Assembly (NCBI GenBank): GCA_045539425.1
Contig: JAZQFH010000031.1
Coordinates: 62,001-126,000 of the forward strand
Direction of reading: 5' to 3'
DNA from: RUG14871 sp045539425
Lineage (GTDB): Bacteria > Bacillota_I > Bacilli_A > Erysipelotrichales > Erysipelotrichaceae
DNA: 64,000 nucleotides
Shown here piece after piece: positions 7,986 through 17,048 of the stretch (the stretch's first letter is position 1; each line of letters opens with the position of its first letter). A model generated the notes under the pieces. That model saw nothing but the letters and a program-made list of their open reading frames with translations. It did no database searches and was not told the origin of the DNA. A program made the position numbers and the translations under genes.

Positions 7986-9368
7986 ATGGAAAAGAAAGAA
8001 TATTCATTTGAGACAATTGTCAACCATATCCGTAATAACGGTTTCGTCTATCAGGGATCCGAAATTTACGGCGGTTTAAGCAATACATGGGACTTCGGCC
8101 CGTTAGGCGTTACCTTGAAAGATAACATCAAGAACGCCTGGTTATATAAGTTTATTCAGACAAATCCTTACAACGTTCAGATCCAGAGCGCGATCTTAAT
8201 GAATCCGCAGGTCTGGCAGGCTTCCGGTCACTTAAAGACATTCTCGGACCCGTTAATGGACTGCAAAAACTGTCATACACGTCACAGAGCAGACCACCTC
8301 ATCGAAGAGGCAACAAATGGTGAAGTGAATGCGGCCGGAATGACAAAGGATGAAATGATGGCCTTCATCAAGGAACATAAGATTGCATGTCCGGACTGCG
8401 GAAGCCACGACTTCACGGATATCCGTAACTTCAATCTGATGTTCAAGACATTCCAGGGTGTTCTGGAAGATGCCAAGAGCACAGTCTATCTCCGTCCGGA
8501 AACGGCGCAGGGCATGTTCGTCAACTTCAAGAACGTACAGCGCTCCATGCGTAAGAAACTCCCGTTTGGAATCGGCCAAATCGGCAAGAGCTTCCGTAAC
8601 GAGATCACACCGGGGAACTTCATCTTCCGTACCAGAGAATTCGAACAGATGGAACTGGAATTCTTCTGCAAGCCGGGAGAGGACCTGAAGTGGTATGACT
8701 ACTGGAAAGATTACTGCCTGAACTTCTTGCTGAGCTTAGGCGTCAAAAAGGAAAATCTGCGCTTAAGAGAACATGAGCAGGCAGAACTGTCCCATTATTC
8801 CAAGGGAACCAGTGATATCGAATACAAATTCAGCTTCGGCTGGGGTGAAATCTGGGGTATCGCAGACCGTACGGACTACGACCTGAAGTGCCATCAGAAT
8901 GAATCCAAGCAGAATCTGGAATACTTCGATCAGGAAACCAATGAACATTATCTCCCTTACTGCGTGGAACCGGCGGTCGGTGTCGAACGTCTGTTCTTAA
9001 TGTTCATGATGGATGCCTACGAAGAAGAGCAGGTCGGTGAAAACGACACCCGTGTTGTCCTGCATCTCCATCCGGCGCTTGCCCCAATCAAGGTCGCCGT
9101 TCTGCCGTTAAGCAAGAAGCTCAACGAGCAGGCTTATCCGTTATATGAGGAATTAAGCAAGTCCTTCATGTGTGACTTCGACGATGCCGGTTCCATCGGC
9201 AAACGTTACCGCAGAAACGATGCCATCGGCACGCCGTTCTGTGTCACATTCGACTTTGATTCTCTCGAAGACCACTGTGTCACGGTCAGAAACAGAGACA
9301 CCATGCAGCAGGAACGTGTTGCGATCGATCAGTTAGCGGATTACGTCAAAAACGCAATGAAATATTAA
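7986..9368 (+). CDS. glyS: Glycine-tRNA ligase, homodimeric type
   Basis: 460 aa. This is the single-chain class II enzyme that charges tRNA-Gly, not the GlyQ/GlyS tetramer of Bacillus. N-terminal FVYQGSEIYGGLSNTWDFGP is the motif 1 region, a zinc-type CKNCHTRH...CPDCGSHDF insert lies at ~residues 90-145, motif 2 reads FRNEITPGNFIFRTREFEQME, and motif 3 GVERLFL is near residue 339; the C-terminal anticodon-binding domain starts around 355. Ribosome-binding site AAGAGGT. dnaG follows 12 nt downstream, so glyS-dnaG-rpoD-trmK is one operon. Confidence 0.96.
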   Translation: MEKKEYSFETIVNHIRNNGFVYQGSEIYGGLSNTWDFGPLGVTLKDNIKNAWLYKFIQTNPYNVQIQSAILMNPQVWQASGHLKTFSDPLMDCKNCHTRHRADHLIEEATNGEVNAAGMTKDEMMAFIKEHKIACPDCGSHDFTDIRNFNLMFKTFQGVLEDAKSTVYLRPETAQGMFVNFKNVQRSMRKKLPFGIGQIGKSFRNEITPGNFIFRTREFEQMELEFFCKPGEDLKWYDYWKDYCLNFLLSLGVKKENLRLREHEQAELSHYSKGTSDIEYKFSFGWGEIWGIADRTDYDLKCHQNESKQNLEYFDQETNEHYLPYCVEPAVGVERLFLMFMMDAYEEEQVGENDTRVVLHLHPALAPIKVAVLPLSKKLNEQAYPLYEELSKSFMCDFDDAGSIGKRYRRNDAIGTPFCVTFDFDSLEDHCVTVRNRDTMQQERVAIDQLADYVKNAMKY

Positions 9369-9380
9369 TAACGAGGTAGA

Positions 9381-11153
9381 ATGCCAAGAATCAGTGAAGA
9401 GGATATCAACAGAGTAAGAGCGAAAGCGGATATCGCAGAAGTCATCGGGAAGTACCTTCCGCTCAACAAGAAGGGAAGGAACTATACTGCCGTCTGTCCT
9501 TTTCATAATGACCACGATCCTTCCATGAACATCAATACCGACAAGCAGATCTACAAGTGCTTTGTCTGTAATGCCGGAGGTAATGTCTTTTCCTTTGTGC
9601 AGAACTACGAAAAGATCAGCTTCCCGGAAGCGGTCATGAAAGTGGCGGAACTGGTCAATGAGCCTTTGAGTTACAACAAGGAGGCTTTCATGAACGAGAA
9701 GTATGATGCGAAAACGCAGAATTACTTCAAAATCTTTCAGGAAGCCATCGATTTTCTGACTTACCAGCTGTACTCTGATCAGGCTACGGCACAGCTGAAC
9801 TATCTTTATGACAGAGGCTACAATGATGAACTGATCAAGCATTTCAAAATCGGTTATAATCCGGACAGGGATGCGCTCTACCGTTTCCTCAAGGCCAAGG
9901 GTCACTCAGAGAGGGACATGCTGGCAATCAACCTGATCCGCTCAGCACCGGACGGATTCCATGACGCCTTTGCGCGCAGGATCATCTTCCCGATCTTCAA
10001 TGCGGACAACCAGCCGGTTGCCTTTAACGGAAGAGCCGTCTTCTCGGGTCAGGAACCGAAATATATCAACACGGAGAATACCGAGATCTACGTCAAGGGA
10101 AATCTTCTGTACAACTACTATGAAGCCAGAAGCGCCGTGAAGGATGCCGGATGCGTCTATATCGTGGAAGGGGTAACGGATGTGTATGCCTTCTATAAGG
10201 TCGGTGTGAAAAACTGTCTGGCAACGCTCGGCACGGCCATGAGCAAGGAGCAAATCCGCCTGTTAAAGAATCTGCATACTCAGGTCATCCTCTGTTACGA
10301 CGGAGACTCCGCGGGACAGAATGCCAACCTGAAGAATGCCAAGCTGCTTTCGGAAAACGGAATCAGCTGTATGGTGGTCCGGAATACCACCGGTCTGGAT
10401 CCGGATGAGATCATCCGCCAGAAAGGGGAAGCCTTCTTCCGGGAGATGATCGCCACGCAGGAAGTCTATATCCAGTTCTTCCTCAGGGCATACGCCACGA
10501 AGGTGGACTTCAACAACTACACCCAGAAAAAGGAATATGCCAGACGTATGGCAAATGAGATTGCGACGTTGGAAGATTCCTTTGACCGCTCAACCTTCTA
10601 TCAGGAACTCTCGCGGATGACCGGTTTTGAAGTAGCTTTACTGGAAAGCCTGGTGAGTGAGAGGAGTGCTCCTGCGGAAGTGAAAACGGTACGACCAACG
10701 GAGAAAGAGCAGAAATTAAACGGCAGGATCCGTTCTGAATACGAGGTGCTCTCACAGCTTCTCGTCAGCAAGCAGGCGGCCAGCTACTACAAGGAAAAAA
10801 TGGGATTTCTCCCGGACCGTCAGCTCAACGATCTGGCACTCAGTATTCTGGATTACTATCGTAAGAGCAACCGGGTTGAAATTGCGGACTTGCTGAACGA
10901 AGTCAGCGACGAAACGCAGAAAAAACTGATTCTCTATCTGGATGAGAGTGAGTTGTTTTCCAAGGTTTACAACGAGCAGGCGCTCTCGGAAGCGTTCGCC
11001 CGTTTGAAAGTGTCCCTTCTGGACGAATCCATTGCGGCAATAAAAAGGCAGATCGTAGTAACGACTGATGAAATGAAAAAGAATGAATTGCTGAGCAAAC
11101 TGGTGAGTCTGAAAAAGGACAGAATAGATTTATTACAAGATAGGCAGAAATAA
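9381..11153 (+). CDS. dnaG: DNA primase DnaG
   Basis: 590 aa, the usual length. It makes RNA primers at replication forks in complex with DnaB. The N-terminal CHC2-type zinc finger (CPFHNDHDPSM...CFVC, residues ~34-60) is followed by the RNA polymerase basic domain, then the TOPRIM core with VEGVTDVYAFY and CYDGDSAGQNA (residues ~260-315), and a helical C-terminal region that binds the helicase. Ribosome-binding site CGAGGTAG. rpoD follows after 14 nt, the standard macromolecular synthesis order. Confidence 0.97.
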   Translation: MPRISEEDINRVRAKADIAEVIGKYLPLNKKGRNYTAVCPFHNDHDPSMNINTDKQIYKCFVCNAGGNVFSFVQNYEKISFPEAVMKVAELVNEPLSYNKEAFMNEKYDAKTQNYFKIFQEAIDFLTYQLYSDQATAQLNYLYDRGYNDELIKHFKIGYNPDRDALYRFLKAKGHSERDMLAINLIRSAPDGFHDAFARRIIFPIFNADNQPVAFNGRAVFSGQEPKYINTENTEIYVKGNLLYNYYEARSAVKDAGCVYIVEGVTDVYAFYKVGVKNCLATLGTAMSKEQIRLLKNLHTQVILCYDGDSAGQNANLKNAKLLSENGISCMVVRNTTGLDPDEIIRQKGEAFFREMIATQEVYIQFFLRAYATKVDFNNYTQKKEYARRMANEIATLEDSFDRSTFYQELSRMTGFEVALLESLVSERSAPAEVKTVRPTEKEQKLNGRIRSEYEVLSQLLVSKQAASYYKEKMGFLPDRQLNDLALSILDYYRKSNRVEIADLLNEVSDETQKKLILYLDESELFSKVYNEQALSEAFARLKVSLLDESIAAIKRQIVVTTDEMKKNELLSKLVSLKKDRIDLLQDRQK

Positions 11154-11167
11154 AGGGGGAGTTATTT

Positions 11168-12364
11168 ATGAAACAGTACAAAACTCTTGATCAGCTCAAA
11201 GAGGAATTCCGGAAAACCTACAAGGAAACGGGAAAACTGTACCAGAGTGACGTAATGGATGCTCTGGAACATCTCGATCTGAGTGACGGGGATTCCGCGG
11301 ATTTATATGACTGGTTCACCCGGGAAGGCATCAACCTCAGCGAAGACGATGAGGAAGAAGAACTCGACGAAATGCCGGATGCACCGCTGGAAGCTGCAGC
11401 GGATGCCGTCAATGATCTGGATGTGTTCGAAGATGATGCCCAGGATTCGGAATTTGAAGAAGACGATGATCTGAATACGGAACTCATGAACATTGAGGCG
11501 TCTTTTGCCAATTCCACTTACACGAAAACCAACGATGCAGTTAAGATGTATCTGAAAGAAATCGGCCGGATTCCGTTATTAAATCCGGATGATGAACCGG
11601 AAATCGCCCGCAGATGTGCGGAAGGTGACCAGGCTGCGAAAGAGATCCTGATCTCCTCCAACTTACGTCTGGTGGTTTCCATTGCGAAGAAATATGTCGG
11701 AAGAGGCATGCTGTTCCTCGATCTGATCCAGGAAGGCAATATGGGTCTGATCAAGGCAGTTGAAAAATTCGACTATACCAAAGGATTCAAATTCTCCACA
11801 TATGCGACATGGTGGATCCGTCAGGCGATTACACGTGCCATTGCCGACCAGGCAAGAACGATCCGTATTCCGGTCCATATGGTGGAAACGATCAATAAAC
11901 TGACCCGTGTTCAGCGTCAGCTGGTCCAGGAACTCGGTAGAGAACCGACTGCGGAAGAAATCTCCGAAAAGATGGGCAATAACATCACACCGGAGAAAGT
12001 CCGTGAGATTCAGCGAATCGCGCTGGATCCGGTTTCCCTGGAAACTCCGATCGGTGAGGAAGATGACAGCCATCTGGGTGACTTCATTGAAGACAAGGAT
12101 GCACTTTCTCCGGACCAGTACGCTTCCAACCAGCTCTTAAAGGACGAGATCAATAACGTCCTGCAGGGCTTAACGGAACGTGAAGAAAAAGTTCTGGCAC
12201 TGCGCTTCGGCTTATATGACGGAAGAACCCGTACTCTGGAAGAAGTCGGTAAGGAATTCAACGTCACCAGAGAGCGTATCCGTCAGATCGAAGCGAAAGC
12301 GCTGAGAAAACTGAAACATCCGACACGTTCCAAACGTTTACGCGATTTTATCGATAAGAACTAA
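11168..12364 (+). CDS. rpoD: Primary sigma factor RpoD (SigA)
   Basis: 398 aa. It directs RNA polymerase to housekeeping promoters of the TTGACA/TATAAT type seen throughout the window. Region 1.1 (residues ~5-60) is followed by a very acidic spacer (DDEEEELDE and similar, ~60-110), then regions 1.2-2.4 with KFSTYATWWIRQAITRAIAD, region 3, and the region 4 helix-turn-helix (EVGKEFNVTRERIRQIEAKA). The stop overlaps the trmK start (TAATG). Confidence 0.97.
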   Translation: MKQYKTLDQLKEEFRKTYKETGKLYQSDVMDALEHLDLSDGDSADLYDWFTREGINLSEDDEEEELDEMPDAPLEAAADAVNDLDVFEDDAQDSEFEEDDDLNTELMNIEASFANSTYTKTNDAVKMYLKEIGRIPLLNPDDEPEIARRCAEGDQAAKEILISSNLRLVVSIAKKYVGRGMLFLDLIQEGNMGLIKAVEKFDYTKGFKFSTYATWWIRQAITRAIADQARTIRIPVHMVETINKLTRVQRQLVQELGREPTAEEISEKMGNNITPEKVREIQRIALDPVSLETPIGEEDDSHLGDFIEDKDALSPDQYASNQLLKDEINNVLQGLTEREEKVLALRFGLYDGRTRTLEEVGKEFNVTRERIRQIEAKALRKLKHPTRSKRLRDFIDKN

Positions 12365-13014
12365 TGCTTTCCAAACGATTACAGTACATCGCAGATATGA
12401 TCAATAAAGACATGATTGTGGCCGATATCGGTACCGATCATGCCTTTTTGCCTGTTTATCTGGCGGAAGAGGGACGCGCGAAAAAGGTATATGCCTGCGA
12501 CAATAAAAAAGGCCCGCTTTCCATGGCGCAGAAACACATTCAGGCTGCCAACGTCGAGGACAGGGTACATACGATTCTCTCCGACGGACTCGATAAGGTT
12601 CCTTCCGATACGGAAGTCATCGTGATTGCCGGAATGGGGAGCGAGCTGATCCTTTCCATCCTTGACGGGCATCTGGACCGCTTTAAAGATCTGAAAGAGA
12701 TCATTGTACAGGGAAATACAAGCGTACACAAACTCCGTCAGTATATCTCCGATCACGGCTATACCATCACAAATGAGGCGTTTGTAGAGGAATACAAATA
12801 TTATCAGATCATCTGTTTCTCTCTTCAGCACTCAGAAAAACCGCTTAGCGAAGAGGAAATCTGGCTGGGGCCGATCAATCTGGCAAAACGTGAGGTAACT
12901 TTCGAGAAATACCTGAAAGAGCGATACAGTTATTTGTACAGCCTTGATAAGGAGCATCCTTTAAAGGATAAAAGGGAACTGAATGCCCTGAAAAGTGCCT
13001 TAAGAAGGGATTGA
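12364..13014 (+). CDS. trmK: tRNA (adenine-22-N1)-methyltransferase TrmK
   Basis: 216 aa. This SAM-dependent Rossmann methyltransferase makes m1A22 in tRNA. The SAM-binding segment VADIGTDHAFLPVYLAEEG (residues ~19-37) and the IVIAGMGSELI motif (~88-98) are typical of YqfN/TrmK. It overlaps the rpoD stop by 1 nt. In Bacillus a NIF3-like gene follows; here the next gene is ispH on the other strand, so that gene is missing from this position. Confidence 0.92.
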   Translation: MLSKRLQYIADMINKDMIVADIGTDHAFLPVYLAEEGRAKKVYACDNKKGPLSMAQKHIQAANVEDRVHTILSDGLDKVPSDTEVIVIAGMGSELILSILDGHLDRFKDLKEIIVQGNTSVHKLRQYISDHGYTITNEAFVEEYKYYQIICFSLQHSEKPLSEEEIWLGPINLAKREVTFEKYLKERYSYLYSLDKEHPLKDKRELNALKSALRRD

Positions 13015-13028
13015 GTAAAGGTTCCCAA

Positions 13029-13058
13029 GAAAAAAAGCCTCTTCATAACGAAGAGGCT
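13029..13058 (-). terminator. Terminator of ispH
   Basis: AGCCTCTTC, loop ATAAC, GAAGAGGCT. The T run is on the minus strand, so it serves ispH; it may also help end the rpoD-trmK transcript. Confidence 0.88.
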
Positions 13059-13063
13059 GCAAG

Positions 13064-13960
13064 TCACAGAATATCGTCCGTCCGCTTTGGAACCGCGGCG
13101 GAAGGGGTGTAGTTCCTAAGATAGGCAATCACCTGCTGATACAGTGCAGTGGGAGTGGAGGCGCCGGCCGTCACTCCTGCTTTTTTTACGTTCTCCAATT
13201 CATGCGGATCAATATCTTCCACCGTTTCAATATAGCGGATCATGCCGATGGAGGAAGGTGCACACTTGCCGAGATTGCGGGTATTGTTGCTGTGAGGATC
13301 TCCCACAACATAGAGAATATCCAGCTCAGGGAGATTGCGTACGGCTTCCTGACGCATCCGCGTCGCATCGCAGATTTCTTCACTGATCTCAGCCTGCGGG
13401 TATTTCTTTTGAATGGCTTTCAGAATGTCAGGCAGTTCCAGCATGTTCATGGTTGTCTGATTTGTCACAAACACGCGCTCATACTGCGGCAGCAAAGCGA
13501 CATCTTCAATCGATGTAATCAGATGGATATGCTCCGGATCATCATTGATGATTCCTTCCGCTTCCGGATGATGCTTTACACCGATATAGAGCACTTCTTC
13601 CTGCACGAGGTGTTGCTTTACGATTTCCTTAGTCTTTAAGACATCCGTACAGGTTGCATCCACGATGCGGAGGCCTTTTTCCTCTGCTTTTCTGTAGATT
13701 TCATTGCTGACTCCGTGCGCGGAAAAAATGACGGTTCCGGAATCGATCTCATCCAACAGCTCCAGGCGCGTCTTGTTTTTCTCACTGTGAGAGATGATGT
13801 TCAGCTCACTTAAGGTAAGGGTGACGAAGCGGTTATGCACGAGCATGCCTAAAATATGAATTGGTTCCTCCGGATGCATCCGGCGTTCTTTTTTGGCGAT
13901 TTCAATGGCGCGGATAACGCCTTTGCAGTATCCGCATGGGATTGCTCTTATAACTTCCAT
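13064..13960 (-). CDS. ispH: 4-hydroxy-3-methylbut-2-enyl diphosphate reductase IspH
   Basis: 298 aa. This is the last enzyme of the MEP isoprenoid pathway and uses a [4Fe-4S] cluster to make IPP and DMAPP. The three cluster cysteines are visible in PCGYCKGV (N-terminus), DATCTDVLKTK (~residue 96) and EEICDATRMRQEAV (~195). It lies on the minus strand inside a plus-strand neighbourhood. The start codon is preceded by TATAAT with only 8 nt between and no ribosome-binding site, which suggests a leaderless mRNA. The MEP enzyme IspG is about 3 kb away. Confidence 0.95.
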   Translation of the reverse strand: MEVIRAIPCGYCKGVIRAIEIAKKERRMHPEEPIHILGMLVHNRFVTLTLSELNIISHSEKNKTRLELLDEIDSGTVIFSAHGVSNEIYRKAEEKGLRIVDATCTDVLKTKEIVKQHLVQEEVLYIGVKHHPEAEGIINDDPEHIHLITSIEDVALLPQYERVFVTNQTTMNMLELPDILKAIQKKYPQAEISEEICDATRMRQEAVRNLPELDILYVVGDPHSNNTRNLGKCAPSSIGMIRYIETVEDIDPHELENVKKAGVTAGASTPTALYQQVIAYLRNYTPSAAVPKRTDDIL

Positions 13961-13968
13961 ACAGAGTT

Positions 13969-13977
13969 ATTATAGCA
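13969..13977 (-). promoter_or_regulatory. Extended -10 promoter of ispH
   Basis: Minus strand TGC followed by TATAAT, 8 nt before the ATG at 13960. The spacing leaves essentially no 5' leader. Confidence 0.6.
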
Positions 13978-14002
13978 CTTTGAAAAAAGGAAGGGGAATC
14001 TG

Positions 14003-14008
14003 TATAAT
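14003..14008 (+). promoter_or_regulatory. -10 box before cshB
   Basis: TATAAT, followed by ribosome-binding site GGAGGT at 14015-14020. Confidence 0.5.
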
Positions 14009-14028
14009 TATGCTGGAGGTGTATGAAT

Positions 14029-15384
14029 ATGAAAGATTTTAACTCTTATAACTTCCGTGAATCCACCTTGAAGTTTCTTGATCTCAACGGCTTTACGGAA
14101 TTCTTTCCCATCCAGGAAGAGGTAATTCCGTTAGCGTTAAAACATAGAGATGTCATCGGCATCAGTGCGACCGGTTCCGGAAAAACGCACGCTTTTCTGG
14201 TTCCTTTAATGGAAATAATCGATCTGGACAAACCGATGGTCCAGGCAGTCATCACCGCTCCGACCCGTGAACTTGCACAGCAGCTCTTCAATGCGGCCAA
14301 GCTCATGATGAAGGCAGAACCGCGCTTAGTGGTAAAGCAGATCAGCGGCGGCAGATCCAAAGAGCGGATGAGTGAATCCCTGAAGACACAGCCGCATATC
14401 ATTATCGGTACTCCGGGAAGAATCAAGGATCTCTTCCTGAATGAAGGCACACTGCTTGTTCAGAATGCCAAAATCATGGTCATCGACGAAGGCGATATGA
14501 CATTGGAATACGGTTTTCTGGATGATATTGATGCCGTAGCGGGAAGGATGAATTCCGATCTGCAGATGATGGTATTCAGTGCCACTATCCCGAACGGATT
14601 AAAACCGTTCTTAAAGAAATACATGAAGAATCCGGAGACGGTGAAGATTGATGAGAAAGCTTCCTATAACCCGCATATTCAGCATATCCTGATTCCCTGC
14701 AAGCATAAGAAGCCGCAGGAGCGCATCCTGGACATTCTGCCGGGGTTCCAGCCGTATATCTGTCTGATCTTTGCCAACACCAGAGAAGAGGCGGATGAGA
14801 CCGCGGATATCTTAAAGGAAAACGGATACCGTACCTTACTGCTCCACGGGGGACTTTCCTCCCGTACCCGCAAACAGGCGCTGAACGCATTGAACAATCA
14901 TGAGTATACTTACGTTGTCGCTACGGATATCGCCTCGCGCGGCTTGGACAACGACTTTATTACCCATGTTGTCTCCCTCGGTTTCCCCTCGGAACTCAGC
15001 TTCTATGTTCATAGAGCCGGCAGAACGGGAAGAGCCGGAAGAGAAGGCGTCTGCTATGCACTCTATCAGGATTCCGATGAACGTTCCATCCGTTTATTAA
15101 AGGAAAAAGGCATCAAATTTGACCATAAGAACTTCCGCAACGGGGAATGGACGGATCTGAAACCGTTTGGCTACAAGCGGGTCAAAAAGGAAACGGAGCT
15201 GGATAAGGAAATCAATAAGCTCGTGAAAAAAGAGACCAAGGTAAAACCGGGTTATAAGAAAAAACGCGAGCAGGAAATCGAAAAACTCAAACGGAAAAAG
15301 AAGAGAGAATTCATCAAGGGCGAAATCAAGAAGCAGCAGAAAGAAAGAGCCAAAGCCCGCCAGAGAGAGAAATACGATGTTTAA
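14029..15384 (+). CDS. cshB: DEAD-box-type RNA helicase, CshB-like
   Basis: 451 aa from the ATG at 14029, which is 8 nt from GGAGGT; an ATG at 14023 is too close. Motif I ATGSGKTH, motif Ia PTRELAQQ, GTPGR, motif III SATIP, ARGLD and HRAGRTGRAGR are all present. Motif II reads DEGD instead of DEAD, an unusual variant. The C-terminal ~60 residues are a Lys/Arg-rich tail, common in cold-shock helicases that help ribosome assembly. Gene order (ispH, cshB, nfo) matches Bacillus. It overlaps nfo by 8 nt. Confidence 0.88.
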   Translation: MKDFNSYNFRESTLKFLDLNGFTEFFPIQEEVIPLALKHRDVIGISATGSGKTHAFLVPLMEIIDLDKPMVQAVITAPTRELAQQLFNAAKLMMKAEPRLVVKQISGGRSKERMSESLKTQPHIIIGTPGRIKDLFLNEGTLLVQNAKIMVIDEGDMTLEYGFLDDIDAVAGRMNSDLQMMVFSATIPNGLKPFLKKYMKNPETVKIDEKASYNPHIQHILIPCKHKKPQERILDILPGFQPYICLIFANTREEADETADILKENGYRTLLLHGGLSSRTRKQALNALNNHEYTYVVATDIASRGLDNDFITHVVSLGFPSELSFYVHRAGRTGRAGREGVCYALYQDSDERSIRLLKEKGIKFDHKNFRNGEWTDLKPFGYKRVKKETELDKEINKLVKKETKVKPGYKKKREQEIEKLKRKKKREFIKGEIKKQQKERAKARQREKYDV

Positions 15385-16246
15385 GATCGGTTCGCATGTG
15401 GGAATGAGTGCGCCGGAGTATTATCTCGGCAGCGTAAAAGAGGCACTTTCCTATGATGCCAACGCCTTGATGCTCTATACCGGCGCTCCCCAGAATTCCG
15501 TGAGGACGCCACTGGAAAAACTGAAAATCAACGAAGCGAAAGCATTGCTGGAAGAAAACGGCATTCCGCTGGAAAACGTAATCATCCACGCGCCGTATCT
15601 GATCAATCTGGCAAATACCGTAAAGGAGGAGACGTATCTTCGCAGCGTGGAAATGCTGAAAGTGGAGATTGAGCGCTCTAAGGCATTCGGTGCGAAATAC
15701 CTGGTGCTGCATCCGGGATCTCATCTGCAGATGGGAGCGGAAGCGGGAATTCAGAAGATCATCGAAGGTCTCAATGAAGTTTTATCGGCAGATACGGGAA
15801 TCATCATTGCGCTTGAGACCATGGCGGGAAAAGGCGCGGAAGTCGGCTACCGCTTTGAAGAGATTGCCCAGATCATCGCAGGATGTGCGCATCCGGAATG
15901 GCTGGGTGTCTGTTTTGATACGTGCCACACCTGGGATGCCGGATACAACCTGGCGGATTTCGATGCGGTACTGAATGAGTTTGATTCTACAATCGGGCTG
16001 AGCAGGCTGAACGTGGTGCATCTGAACGATTCGAAAAACGAATGTGGAGCCAGAAAAGACCGGCATGCCAATCTGGGATACGGAATGATCGGCTTTGATA
16101 CACTGCATACAATTGCCTTCCATCCCCAGCTCGAAGATGTTGTGAAGATACTGGAAACGCCTTACGTCAATAAAAAAGCACCTTATGCACTGGAAATTGC
16201 TTCGCTCCGAAACGGAGTGATGAATGAAAGTCTGATGGATCTTTAA
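15377..16246 (+). CDS. nfo: Endonuclease IV (AP endonuclease)
   Basis: 289 aa, the normal length. This TIM-barrel enzyme with three metal ions cuts DNA at abasic sites in base-excision repair. Metal-ligand motifs IHAPYLINLAN, VLHPGSH, ALETMAGKG, VCFDTCHTWDAG, VVHLNDSKNECGARKDRH and LETPYV are all present in the expected order. It overlaps cshB by 8 nt and is followed 2 nt later by a membrane-protein gene. Confidence 0.96.
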   Translation: MFKIGSHVGMSAPEYYLGSVKEALSYDANALMLYTGAPQNSVRTPLEKLKINEAKALLEENGIPLENVIIHAPYLINLANTVKEETYLRSVEMLKVEIERSKAFGAKYLVLHPGSHLQMGAEAGIQKIIEGLNEVLSADTGIIIALETMAGKGAEVGYRFEEIAQIIAGCAHPEWLGVCFDTCHTWDAGYNLADFDAVLNEFDSTIGLSRLNVVHLNDSKNECGARKDRHANLGYGMIGFDTLHTIAFHPQLEDVVKILETPYVNKKAPYALEIASLRNGVMNESLMDL

Positions 16247-16248
16247 CC

Positions 16249-17022
16249 ATGATTTCAACTTTCATTTTAAAATTGATTGCCATGATTTCCATGACGCTGG
16301 ACCATGTGGCCGTCGCATTCTCGCTAAATGAGGTGTTCCGCTTTATCGGCAGACTCGCTTTTCCGCTTTACGCACTGATGCTTGCCGAGACGCTTGCGTA
16401 TTTTAAAACGCAGGAGAAAGAGCGCCAGAACAGGTATCTGTTGTCTCTGCTTGTGCTCGCTGTTCTTTCGGAAGCGGCATATGACTATGCGCTTTTAGAC
16501 GGCGGATTCTGGGACAATAGCGGCGCAAATCAGGTGCTGCAGTTCTTCCTGTATGCATGTTTCTCGCTGAAAGCCGGAAAACTGTCGCCTGTACAGAAAT
16601 ATGCTGCACTGATCCTGGCGGTTTGCCTTTGTTCTTACTTCCATATCGGCTATTACGGCGCAGGAATGCTGTATCTATTCTTACTGGAACGATATGTTTC
16701 CGTGCGCGAAGGGATGACAAAAGAGCAGCGTTTGAAGGAATCCTTTGTTCTGACGGTCAGCTTTTTGCTTATGATGAGCGTGGAAGAGTTCATTCTTTAC
16801 CTTCCGTATCTGAAGTATCACGGACTTTACCGCTACAGCGGCATTGTTCTGAAATCCTATTTTGCAGACTTTGTAAACAGCGGGATCTTTCTGAGTATTC
16901 CTCTGATAGCGCTCAAAGATCCGACTCATAAGAAGGGGAGTCCGCTCTTTCAGTCCATCTATCACTATTACTATCCGCTGCACCTTTGGATCCTTACGAT
17001 CCTTCGCTACAGCTTACACTAA
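16249..17022 (+). CDS. TraX-family membrane protein
   Basis: 257 aa with about seven predicted membrane helices. The N-terminus (LIAMISMTLDHVAVAF...FRFIGRLAFPLYALMLAE) is characteristic of the TraX family (PF05857). TraX itself acetylates F pilin, but chromosomal members in Firmicutes are widespread and of unknown substrate; a membrane acyltransferase role is likely by family. It starts 2 nt after nfo with no ribosome-binding site, so translation probably depends on coupling. Confidence 0.8.
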   Translation: MISTFILKLIAMISMTLDHVAVAFSLNEVFRFIGRLAFPLYALMLAETLAYFKTQEKERQNRYLLSLLVLAVLSEAAYDYALLDGGFWDNSGANQVLQFFLYACFSLKAGKLSPVQKYAALILAVCLCSYFHIGYYGAGMLYLFLLERYVSVREGMTKEQRLKESFVLTVSFLLMMSVEEFILYLPYLKYHGLYRYSGIVLKSYFADFVNSGIFLSIPLIALKDPTHKKGSPLFQSIYHYYYPLHLWILTILRYSLH

Positions 17023-17024
17023 AA

Positions 17025-17048
17025 AAAACAATGGCTAGCCATTGTTTT
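17025..17048. terminator. Bidirectional terminator between TraX-like gene and ispG
   Basis: Perfect palindrome AAAACAATGGCTAGCCATTG plus TTTT; A and T tracts on both sides serve both convergent genes. The ispG stop codon lies inside the hairpin. Confidence 0.88.

Noticed and set aside
13202..13639. 145-aa plus-strand open frame within ispH
   Set aside because: Antisense to a complete ispH; no start signal and no recognisable motif.
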